Assembly: GCA_031281685.1 (NCBI GenBank)
Contig: JAITFA010000021.1
Span: forward strand, 1 to 5,600
From: Treponema sp.
GTDB taxonomy: Bacteria; Spirochaetota; Spirochaetia; Treponematales; Breznakiellaceae
Length of the DNA stretch: 5,600 nt
Direction: 5' to 3'
The position numbers and the translations under genes were made by a program. How positions within the stretch are numbered: the stretch's first letter is position 1; each line of letters begins with the position of its first letter. Shown one piece after another: positions 1 through 4,773 of this stretch. Under the pieces are notes generated by a model. That model worked only from the letters and a program-made list of their open reading frames with translations, had not been told where the DNA came from and did not search any database.

Positions 1-1156
1 AATCAACCGTAAGCCCCTTCGTGATCCGCTCAACATTTTTCTGTATTGTTGACATATCGCAAGCCAGCATATTGCCCAAGTAATACTCATCAGAATACGT
101 CATCCTGCAGGGATACACATCCCCGCGCTCATTGATGAATATCTCGGAAACGCCCATGCCGCAGCAAATCCGCCTGCCTTCAGGAAGCGCATTGTCATTC
201 AACACCGAATGAACATCCCGCTTTGACAACTTCAGTTTGGTTTCCAGTATCAAGGCGTCATTCTCCCGCGCCTCTTCAGGCGTACACTCCAAATCATTGG
301 CGCACGTTGCGCCGTTTCCCATAGGAGAAAAGTTCGCTATGGTATGGCGCGTGATGCCATAGGCAGTGTAAAGCTGGTTTATCAAGTCCTTCAGGGAATC
401 TTTGTTTACCCTCGTCAACACAGTCCCGATATGTACCTCTATGTTGTGCGAGCGCAGACGCTCAATCGCGTCAATGATCAGGGGATAACTGCCCCTTCCC
501 CTTAAATAGTCGTTTTCCTCTTCCCTCACGCTATCCAAACTGAGTTTTACATAGTCAAAGGTTTTGAACTTTTCAACAGCGTGGTTCCTTATCAAAGAGC
601 CGTTGCTTAAAAGCCCGACAAACAACCCTTTTTCCTTTGCGTATTCCGCCATGTCAAACAGGTCCTTGTTCAAGAGCGGTTCCCCGCCGGTAAAGGTGAT
701 TTCATGAAACCCGTGGTCAGCGATCTTGTCGATGACGAGCTGGTTCTCCTGGGGCGTTAGGTAGGTTTGGGGCGTTTCTTTGACCGGAGCGCCGCAGGCA
801 GCGTAGCAGTACCTGCACCTGAAGTTACACGCTGACGACACGCCCCAATAGGCTGCGAGGGGCTTTCCATGTACCTCGCCGCGTTTGTTCTCCATAAACG
901 GTTTCATAGACACCATGCCGGAAACGATCATCTGTTTGACAAAGGCAAGAGCGTCCGGCGTCTCCGCTGCCCATTGAAGCGCGGCGCTTCTTGTTGAAGC
1001 CTGTTTCAACAGTAACAGCTTGTCAAAGTAAGCGTACTCGTCTTTCAGAAACTTGCGGCTTTTGCAGTTATCGGCATTGAGTACCACTTGGTACTTCCCG
1101 CGGGAAAAACGCAGATACTTGCTTGGGAAATACAGCGAGTCTAGTAAAGAACTCAA
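1..1156 (-). CDS. Radical SAM/SPASM domain enzyme, probable peptide maturase (3' end cut off by window)
   Basis: Reading leftward, an open frame of 385 codons without a stop runs to the window edge. It carries the radical SAM cluster motif CNFRCRYC (C110, C114, C117), which binds the 4Fe-4S cluster that cleaves S-adenosylmethionine, followed by the GGEP motif at about 157-160. Near the truncated end, C332, G345 and C350 fit the start of a SPASM domain (C-x12-G-x4-C), which normally holds auxiliary Fe-S clusters; the later SPASM cysteines lie outside the window. About 100 residues precede the core, a length seen in maturases that bind a peptide leader, but I cannot confirm a PqqD-like (RRE) fold there. 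Known SPASM proteins modify ribosomal peptides or mature sulfatases. The neighbouring Cys-rich repeat ORF favours a peptide substrate (inference). The start is TTG at 1154-1156, five bases after GGAGG; an in-frame GTG at 1166-1168 has no such site upstream. Confidence 0.88.
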   Translation of the reverse strand, partial: MSSLLDSLYFPSKYLRFSRGKYQVVLNADNCKSRKFLKDEYAYFDKLLLLKQASTRSAALQWAAETPDALAFVKQMIVSGMVSMKPFMENKRGEVHGKPLAAYWGVSSACNFRCRYCYAACGAPVKETPQTYLTPQENQLVIDKIADHGFHEITFTGGEPLLNKDLFDMAEYAKEKGLFVGLLSNGSLIRNHAVEKFKTFDYVKLSLDSVREEENDYLRGRGSYPLIIDAIERLRSHNIEVHIGTVLTRVNKDSLKDLINQLYTAYGITRHTIANFSPMGNGATCANDLECTPEEARENDALILETKLKLSKRDVHSVLNDNALPEGRRICCGMGVSEIFINERGDVYPCRMTYSDEYYLGNMLACDMSTIQKNVERITKGLTVD

Positions 1157-1161
1157 AACAA

Positions 1162-1166
1162 CCTCC
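1162..1166 (-). promoter_or_regulatory. Ribosome binding site fixing the TTG start of the radical SAM gene
   Basis: On the minus strand GGAGG lies five bases before TTG. No in-frame ATG occurs near it, and the radical SAM core begins only about 110 codons later, so this strong site is the main support for the non-ATG start. Confidence 0.7.
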
Positions 1167-1182
1167 ACGAAAGGAAAACTTA

Positions 1183-1216
1183 TCTATAAAGTTAAACTGT
1201 TTTTTGATACGGTCAA
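1183..1216 (-). promoter_or_regulatory. Possible promoter of the radical SAM gene
   Basis: On the minus strand a -35-like TTGACC (1211-1216) is followed by AT-rich sequence containing TAACTT at 16 bp spacing and TATAGA at 22 bp spacing. Neither -10 candidate is a good match at good spacing, so the exact promoter is uncertain. The -35 element touches the inverted repeat at 1216-1241, so a protein bound to the heptamer array would sit next to or over it. Confidence 0.3.
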
Positions 1217-1241
1217 CACCTTTTTAGGTGTAAAAAGGTGT
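1216..1241. repeat. 10-bp perfect inverted repeat at the left end of the heptamer array
   Basis: The arms ACACCTTTTT (1216-1225) and AAAAAGGTGT (1232-1241) are exact reverse complements around the 6-base loop AGGTGT. The right arm includes most of the second GGTGTAA heptamer. It could be an operator with dyad symmetry. It is unlikely to be a terminator because no gene ends here. Confidence 0.6.
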
Positions 1242-1287
1242 AAAATGGTGTAATTAGCGGGTGTAATAAGGTATAATTGAGGTGTAA
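1227..1287 (+). repeat. Array of six GGTGTAA heptamers at helical-turn spacing
   Basis: GGTGTAA occurs at 1227, 1237, 1247, 1260 and 1281, and GGTATAA at 1270. Start-to-start distances are 10, 10, 13, 10 and 11 bp, so most copies face the same side of the helix. Spacer bases are A/T-rich and vary. Iteron-like arrays of this kind are usual for cooperative DNA-binding proteins. The array lies in the gap between two divergent genes, one encoding a LuxR-type DNA-binding domain, so a regulatory role is the simplest inference. No spacer-repeat alternation of CRISPR type is present. Confidence 0.75.
1272..1277 (+). promoter_or_regulatory. Perfect -10 hexamer inside the fifth heptamer
   Basis: The one deviant copy of the array (GGTATAA) creates TATAAT. 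No convincing -35 element is found 16-18 bp upstream, where copies of the heptamer lie instead. If used, it would be an activator-dependent promoter firing rightward from about 1284 into the GC-rich segment. This is a motif match only. Confidence 0.25.
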
Positions 1288-1441
1288 GCAAGCATAACAC
1301 GGGCGCTAGCCGGGTGGAACCAGACGAGGGTATAAGGAAGGCGCGATTCACGGTGAGCGGCATGGTTTACGGGCGCATGGGACGCAGGCGCCCCGCAGCA
1401 CGAGCTTACCAAGCGCGTCCAGGCTCAAGCCTATGAATCCC
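1288..1441 (+). other. GC-rich intergenic segment with several foldable elements; possible non-coding RNA or long operator
   Basis: No credible ORF lies here. GC content is about 60-65% across 1321-1440, against about 35% in the heptamer array just upstream. Foldable elements are 1371-1376 with 1388-1393 (GGGCGC/GCGCCC), 1400-1407 with 1411-1418 (seven pairs, one mismatch) and 1421-1424 with 1429-1432. A possible closing helix joins 1301-1307 to 1447-1453 (GGGCGCT/AGCGCCC). It does not match tRNA, SRP RNA, RNase P RNA or a riboswitch consensus that I know. It may be a small RNA, a long leader or simply upstream DNA. Confidence 0.3.
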
Positions 1442-1470
1442 TAGACAGCGCCCAGAGACCATGTTATGAT
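1442..1470 (+). promoter_or_regulatory. Sigma-70-type promoter for the Cys-rich/LuxR ORF
   Basis: TAGACA (1442-1447) and TATGAT (1465-1470) each match the consensus in five of six positions and are separated by the ideal 17 bp. Transcription would begin near 1477 and give a leader of about 65 bases before the ATG at 1544. Confidence 0.6.
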
Positions 1471-1491
1471 GAAAGAACCAGGTAGCACAAT

Positions 1492-1526
1492 AACATCAAC
1501 CGCAGGGTGATGTTCCACCCCGCGGT
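1492..1526 (+). promoter_or_regulatory. Two competing hairpins in the leader, just before the ribosome binding site
   Basis: Stem A pairs AACATCA (1492-1498) with TGATGTT (1508-1514), seven perfect pairs. Stem B pairs 1499-1509 with 1516-1526, ten pairs and one A-C mismatch around a six-base loop. They share bases 1508-1509 and 1499-1515 and so cannot form together. The ribosome binding site AAAGGAG (1528-1534) starts one base after stem B and is itself unpaired in both. Such overlap could modulate translation or serve as a protein-binding site; which, if either, is not shown. Confidence 0.45.
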
Positions 1527-1543
1527 GAAAGGAGAATGGAAGT

Positions 1544-2089
1544 ATGCTTATGATGTTCGGTAAGTATCTCTCGCCCGCAATGGAAGAGGTGGACATTGCC
1601 GCTTATGCTGGTTGTCGTTGTGATTGTCAATTCCTCGGCGGTTTGGGTTCTGGCGGTCAGTCCGGGGTTGATAAACAGTGTGATTGTCTACCCACTGGCG
1701 GTTCTGGTTCTGGCGGCAAATCTAGGGTTGATAAACAGCTTGACGACTGGTACGGGGAGCTTCGCGGACGGTCTGAATATGTGTACAACCAGGAAGTTCA
1801 AAAACAGGTACCCATCCAGAATCTCAACGCGGATAGGGCAAGGAGCGAAAAGCAGGAGAACAAACTCCTGCTGCCTAAGCCAATGTTCAGCCAGCGTGAC
1901 GTTAGGATACTTCAATCCATACTTGAGAGAAAGAAGTATGAATGTATCGCCGATGAACAGAATATCAGCCTTAGTTCTGTAAAAAAGCGCGTCAGGTTTC
2001 TGTATGACTACCTCAATCTGCGGAACAGGGCGTCTTTTATGAGCGTCTACGAGGGCCACACTATTGAGCTTGGGGTTTCCGCGCCGTGA
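1544..2089 (+). CDS. Cys-rich repeat peptide fused to a LuxR/GerE-type helix-turn-helix; possible modified-peptide precursor or regulator
   Basis: The 181-residue product has three parts. Residues 1-23 (with KYLSPAMEEVDI) resemble the leader of short Cys-rich peptides from anaerobes. Residues 24-65 hold CRCDC and two 20-residue Gly/Ser-rich repeats beginning CDC and ending VDKQ (cysteines 24, 26, 28, 46, 48). Residues 66-112 are a polar linker. Residues about 115-171 follow the LuxR/GerE pattern: FSQRD for the usual LTxRE, then ISLSSVKKRV for the recognition helix and LNLRNRASF for the last helix. The start is supported by AAAGGAG nine bases upstream and by a good promoter. There is no receiver, autoinducer or ATPase domain. 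The divergent radical SAM gene suggests that the CDC repeats are substrate (inference). An alternative is a chance fusion of a precursor gene with the tail of a larger LuxR-type regulator. The frame is real with good confidence; its function is not known. Confidence 0.72.
   Translation: MLMMFGKYLSPAMEEVDIAAYAGCRCDCQFLGGLGSGGQSGVDKQCDCLPTGGSGSGGKSRVDKQLDDWYGELRGRSEYVYNQEVQKQVPIQNLNADRARSEKQENKLLLPKPMFSQRDVRILQSILERKKYECIADEQNISLSSVKKRVRFLYDYLNLRNRASFMSVYEGHTIELGVSAP
1619..1738 (+). repeat. Two tandem 60-bp repeats, in frame, each coding for a 20-residue CDC...VDKQ unit
   Basis: Copies are 1619-1678 and 1679-1738, with 12 differences in 60 bases. In the ORF frame these give six amino-acid changes and two silent changes; CDC, the GG, GSGG and VDKQ positions are unchanged. 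In the overlapping +1 frame more residues change and the product is only hydrophobic, so the ORF frame is the likelier coding frame. Array structure of this kind is known for multi-core peptide precursors and also for simple linker duplication. Confidence 0.85.
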
Positions 2090-2138
2090 AGCGGCAAACA
2101 ACACCATGCACGCTCCCGCGCCGCAAAGCAGCGGGGGC
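2075..2138 (+). other. Two hairpins at and after the stop of the Cys-rich/LuxR ORF
   Basis: The first pairs 2075-2082 with 2091-2099 (eight pairs, one bulged C) and encloses the stop codon. The second pairs 2112-2119 with 2131-2138 (eight pairs, one G-T). Neither is followed by a T-run, so neither is a classical intrinsic terminator. They could protect the 3' end of the mRNA or be part of a REP-like element before the transposase. Confidence 0.3.
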
Positions 2139-2146
2139 AGTCGTGA

Positions 2147-2237
2147 GTCTCTGACCCTTGAGCGGTGCTGGTTTTGGTGCCAGAGACCCGTACATTGGAG
2201 GCGATCATCGGCGGTGTTGCGTTTTGGTGCCAGACAC
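2147..2237 (+). repeat. REP-like repeats upstream of the RAYT transposase
   Basis: The 17-base sequence GTTTTGGTGCCAGAGAC (2171-2187) recurs at 2221-2237 with one change (CAGACAC), exactly 50 bp later, and both copies are preceded by GCGGTG. GTCTCTG at 2147-2153 is the reverse complement of CAGAGAC at 2181-2187, so the first copy can form a stem. RAYT proteins are known to bind and cut short palindromic REP sequences that often flank their own gene, which makes this placement expected. Whether the same sequence is repeated across the genome cannot be seen here. Confidence 0.5.
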
Positions 2238-2275
2238 ATAAAGCAAAAGCCCTTCCCGGCGTCATATCTATAGCT

Positions 2276-2785
2276 ATGAGATATCCAAGAAAACTCAAGG
2301 ACGGAGCAACCTATCATGTTACCTCGGAAATTAACCGTAATGAAATGGAACTCCAATCGTCGCGGATCAAGACTACGTTCTTGACCTTCGTCAAAAAAGC
2401 GCAACAAAAGTACCCGTTTCAGCTTTTCAACTTCTGTATCATGGATAACCATATCCATTTGCTCGTCAAACCGGAGCGCGGGCAGTCCCTTTCCAAAATC
2501 ATGCAGTGGATAAAGGGGAATTTCGCCAAATACTGGAACAAAGAGCATGGTAAGCAGGGAGGGCATCTCTGGGGAAAGCGGTTTTTCTCGAAGATTATCG
2601 ATGATATCAGGCAGTTTTTGCGGGTATTGGACTATATGGATAATAACCCCAAGCGGGCCGGTATAGTTGAGCGGGCGGAGGACTGGGAGTTCGGCGGCTT
2701 ATACCACCACCGGCACGGAAGGACAGATGTAGTAGAGATACCACGGGCAGCTATGCCGGAGCTATGCTTCCCAAGCGCCGGCTAG
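2276..2785 (+). CDS. REP-associated tyrosine transposase (RAYT, Y1/HUH family, IS200-like)
   Basis: The 169-residue product is near the usual RAYT length. It opens with the family pattern of basic residues followed by YHVT (13-16). The HUH metal-binding motif is H59-I-H61 within MDNHIHLLVKP. W99-G-K-R-F-F and the Y120-M-D-N-N-P-K-R-A-G-I segment follow; Y120 is the likely catalytic tyrosine that forms the 5'-phosphotyrosine link to single-stranded DNA. All expected motifs are present, so the enzyme looks intact. The ATG at 2276 was chosen because conserved sequence begins there. A GTG at 2165 would add 37 residues translated through the REP-like repeats. No ribosome binding site is evident before 2276, so expression may be low. 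Flanking DNA has no IS200-type ends that I can define. Members of this family are usually single-copy and domesticated rather than active insertion sequences. Confidence 0.88.
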   Translation: MRYPRKLKDGATYHVTSEINRNEMELQSSRIKTTFLTFVKKAQQKYPFQLFNFCIMDNHIHLLVKPERGQSLSKIMQWIKGNFAKYWNKEHGKQGGHLWGKRFFSKIIDDIRQFLRVLDYMDNNPKRAGIVERAEDWEFGGLYHHRHGRTDVVEIPRAAMPELCFPSAG

Positions 2786-2810
2786 CCGTAGGTGGTCTTG
2801 CTCGCGCAAG
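2779..2810 (+). repeat. Palindrome across the transposase stop and a small hairpin after it
   Basis: CGGCTAGCCG (2779-2788) is a perfect 10-bp palindrome that contains the TAG stop. CTTGC (2797-2801) and GCAAG (2806-2810) form a five-pair stem with a four-base loop. No T-run follows. The role is unknown; they may belong to the REP-like surroundings of the transposase. Confidence 0.35.
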
Positions 2811-2860
2811 TGCCAGCTAACGCCTTTATCCGCAGGAATAACACGTCTACACGCGAGGAT

Positions 2861-2890
2861 GGCGCCTTGAACCGCAGATTCAGCGCCTTT
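2861..2890 (+). terminator. Weak candidate terminator hairpin after the transposase
   Basis: GGCGC (2861-2865) pairs with GCGCC (2883-2887), and TGAA (2868-2871) pairs with TTCA (2879-2882), with a two-base bulge and a seven-base loop. Only three T follow. It sits between the transposase and the promoter of the next operon, which is where a terminator would be expected, but the T-run is too short to be sure. Confidence 0.25.
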
Positions 2891-2909
2891 GCACGCGGGG
2901 GTATAGGGG

Positions 2910-2939
2910 TTGACAAGGCTGAAACTCCTGGATTAATAT
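2910..2939 (+). promoter_or_regulatory. Sigma-70-type promoter of the transporter/amidohydrolase operon
   Basis: A perfect TTGACA (2910-2915) lies 18 bp before TAATAT (2934-2939); TTAATA at 17 bp is an alternative -10. Transcription would start near 2946, leaving about 23 bases with GGGAG (2958-2962) six bases before the ATG at 2969. This supports 2969 over the upstream in-frame start at 2792, because an mRNA from this promoter would not include 2792. Confidence 0.65.
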
Positions 2940-2968
2940 CTCGTTCAACAAACTTACGGGAGAAACGA

Positions 2969-3265
2969 ATGAATAGAAAACTTTGTTGTGAGGTAGTCGG
3001 TGTATTCGTTGTGGTAGCGACGGTATGGGGAAGCAGCCAAAAGCAGAGCGTACGGAGCGCCGTGAAAACCTACAAGATCGGTTTTTCACCCTATGGCCTC
3101 CAAGAATTGTATCGCATCACGCATGATGCGATAAAGGTTCCAGTGGAGACGAAGGGCGATGTCTTTGTCAGCGCGGACGCAGTAGGCGACGCCGGAATTC
3201 CGGTGTTAAACTATGCCGCCGCAGTCAAAGACCAAGAGCTTGCCGTTAGCGAGGAGCATATATGA
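2969..3265 (+). CDS. Small membrane-anchored or exported protein, first gene of the operon
   Basis: The product has 98 residues. MNRK is followed by a hydrophobic stretch at about 9-20 (with a Glu at position 8) and then a hydrophilic remainder, so a single membrane anchor or a signal peptide is likely. I do not recognise the family. The C-terminal two thirds, around GDVFVSADAVGDAGIPVLNY, looks like a small folded soluble domain. The start has GGGAG six bases upstream and follows a good promoter. The stop overlaps the next gene's start (ATGA at 3262-3265), which indicates translational coupling. Position and coupling suggest a small accessory subunit of the membrane proteins encoded next (inference). 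Confidence 0.68.
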   Translation: MNRKLCCEVVGVFVVVATVWGSSQKQSVRSAVKTYKIGFSPYGLQELYRITHDAIKVPVETKGDVFVSADAVGDAGIPVLNYAAAVKDQELAVSEEHI

Positions 3266-3984
3266 GTTTTTTTGAAGCGGCCAATCATTGGCTCATATAT
3301 GTACTGGTAAGCATCGGAATATGCTTTGTTGCTGTTTTTTCCCTTGTTTCCATGCAGAAATCATGGAAACGCGCCCGCGCTAAGGGGTGGAGTAACGAAA
3401 AACTAATGGGCTTGGTAAAAATGACGGTTTCGGCGACTATTGTGCCGTCAATTTCCATTGTTATTGGGGTATTCTCCCTGGTTGCCCTTTTAGGTATTCC
3501 CTGGCCTTGGTGGCGGCTCTCGGTGGTCGGCTCCCTGACCTACGAAACCATGGCGGCGGATATGACCATTAAAGCCATAGGCCTTGACTTAACCCGCCTT
3601 GCCGAAGCAAAAGCCGAACACTTTGTGTTGCTGATGTACGTCATGTCCCTCGGTATTATGGGAGGCATGTTCGTCTCGCCGTTTATCACGAAATCCATTC
3701 ATTTAGGCTCTATGAAGATGAAAGCCGGGGATAAGCGCTGGTCGGTTTTAGCCGGATCAATTTTCTTTACCGTGATTCTGGCGGTTTTTATTGTGCCGAT
3801 CTTTCTCAACTTCAGGACTTCAGGCTATATCCAAATGCTTACCTTTCTCACCAGTTTGGCCATTACTATTGTGTTAAACCGGATTGCCGTGGGAAAATGG
3901 GCTTTTCTGCGGAATTTTATCCTAGCCATAAGTCTCGTCCTTGCCATGGCATCGTCTGTGCTGTGGAGCGCTATTTTAACCTAA
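3262..3984 (+). CDS. DUF5058-like integral membrane protein
   Basis: The 240-residue protein has about six membrane segments, near residues 9-31, 52-79, 121-143, 161-182, 190-207 and 216-236. Between helices 2 and 3 lies a conserved-looking segment with IPWPWWRLSVVGSLTYE (79-95), which I associate from memory with the DUF5058 family, whose members are of about this length and often encoded beside M20 amidohydrolases; a profile search is needed to confirm it. The family has no assigned function. GAGGAG (3251-3256) lies five bases before the ATG. The gene overlaps the stop of the small upstream protein and is followed 10 bp later by another membrane protein, so the two probably form one membrane complex. 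A transport role for the hydrolase substrate is inferred from context only. Confidence 0.7.
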   Translation: MSFFEAANHWLIYVLVSIGICFVAVFSLVSMQKSWKRARAKGWSNEKLMGLVKMTVSATIVPSISIVIGVFSLVALLGIPWPWWRLSVVGSLTYETMAADMTIKAIGLDLTRLAEAKAEHFVLLMYVMSLGIMGGMFVSPFITKSIHLGSMKMKAGDKRWSVLAGSIFFTVILAVFIVPIFLNFRTSGYIQMLTFLTSLAITIVLNRIAVGKWAFLRNFILAISLVLAMASSVLWSAILT

Positions 3985-3994
3985 GGAGTTATCC

Positions 3995-4765
3995 ATGAGT
4001 AATAAAAAAGAAAAAAACGCACTCGGTATTGATGCGTCCGGCATGGCGCATTTGAACGCCATGCACCGGCTGGGCCGTATTGGTATCGTATGCGCCATTA
4101 TCGTTATGCTGGGGATTCCCACGATCGCCGGAATCTATTTTAACGCCATGCCCACACTAGTCCAGGTACTGACGACTGCTATCGGCCTCCTTGCCCTCTT
4201 TGTTCCCGGGGCTTTTTCGGAGACCATTGCCTTTTCACCCATTCTGGGAAGCTCCTATTATCTGGCGCAGATTACCGGCAATATATCGAACCTGAAGCTC
4301 CCTATTGCCAAGACCGCCCTTGAAATTCTTGATATTGAAGAAGGCACCGAAGACGCTGATATTGTTACTTCTATTGCGGTAAGCGTGTCGAGCTTTGTTA
4401 CTATCACAGTCATCGTAATAGGCGTTATTCTCTTGCAGCCCCTCCAGCCGATATTGAACCTGCCGGTATTCAAACAGGCATCGAGCAACATCGTGCCGGC
4501 GCTTTTCGGGTCCCTTGTCGTGGGTTCTCTGAGTAGCAAACTGGGCGGCGGCGTTACCTGTTGGGGGCGCTGGAAGTGTCCGGCTATCCTTTTCGCGCTT
4601 GTCGCGGTGGTTTATCTTGTCGTGGTTTACGGCATGAATAACAGCATGGGCTTTGCCCTTTACCAGGGTTTCCTGATGCTGGCGCTTATCCCTATCGGAT
4701 GGTTCAGCAACAAGTGGCTCTACAAAATCGGACAGATCAAAGTTCTGCTGGCAGGGGAGGAATAG
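3995..4765 (+). CDS. Multi-helix integral membrane protein, likely partner of the DUF5058-like protein
   Basis: The 256-residue product starts with a lysine-rich cytoplasmic-type tail (1-27), then has hydrophobic segments near 28-48, 57-76, 125-147, 164-185, 196-213 and 218-238. Between the second and third is a long polar loop with SSYYLAQITGNISNLKLP (86-103) and an acidic stretch EEGTEDAD (115-122). A second glycine-rich motif, SSKLGGGVTCWGRW (180-193), precedes the fifth segment. I do not recognise the family. AAGGAG (3983-3988) overlaps the previous stop and lies six bases before the ATG. Its size and operon place match the DUF5058-like gene before it, suggesting a two-component membrane transporter, but no known transporter signature is visible. 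Confidence 0.78.
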   Translation: MSNKKEKNALGIDASGMAHLNAMHRLGRIGIVCAIIVMLGIPTIAGIYFNAMPTLVQVLTTAIGLLALFVPGAFSETIAFSPILGSSYYLAQITGNISNLKLPIAKTALEILDIEEGTEDADIVTSIAVSVSSFVTITVIVIGVILLQPLQPILNLPVFKQASSNIVPALFGSLVVGSLSSKLGGGVTCWGRWKCPAILFALVAVVYLVVVYGMNNSMGFALYQGFLMLALIPIGWFSNKWLYKIGQIKVLLAGEE

Positions 4766-4773
4766 GAAAACGT

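Noticed and set aside
1053..1253. 66-codon plus-strand frame that ends within the heptamer array
   Set aside because: It is mostly antisense to the start of the radical SAM gene and has no motif.
1227..1287. CRISPR-like array
   Set aside because: The repeats are only 7 bases with 3-6 base spacers, and no cas gene is near.
1370..1395. Possible cyclic-di-GMP riboswitch, suggested by GGGACGCA
   Set aside because: Only this short block resembles the family. The tetraloop receptor and the remaining conserved blocks are missing.
1596..1982. 128-codon frame overlapping the Cys-rich repeat in the +1 frame
   Set aside because: It reads the repeats as a hydrophobic low-complexity stretch, changes more residues between the repeat units than the main frame does, and lacks a good ribosome binding site. 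The main frame also continues into a clear HTH.
2165..2275. N-terminal extension of the transposase from a GTG
   Set aside because: The extra 37 residues are a translation of the REP-like repeats, and the conserved family sequence begins at the ATG at 2276.
2047..2298. Short frames on both strands between the LuxR-type ORF and the transposase (2047-2298 minus, 2064-2273 plus)
   Set aside because: They cross the REP-like repeats and hairpins, have no ribosome binding site and no family resemblance.
1688..2566. Long minus-strand open frame of 292 codons
   Set aside because: It runs antisense through both the LuxR-type ORF and the transposase, which have family motifs. It has no recognisable motif and is explained by the codon bias of the plus-strand genes.
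1305..2795. GCTAGCCG at 1305-1312 and 2781-2788 as the direct-repeat ends of an inserted element
   Set aside because: An 8-base match is expected many times by chance in a window this size, and nothing else marks these points as boundaries.
2792..2968. N-terminal extension of the 98-residue protein
   Set aside because: A strong promoter lies inside the extension, and the ATG at 2969 has a good ribosome binding site directly before a hydrophobic anchor.
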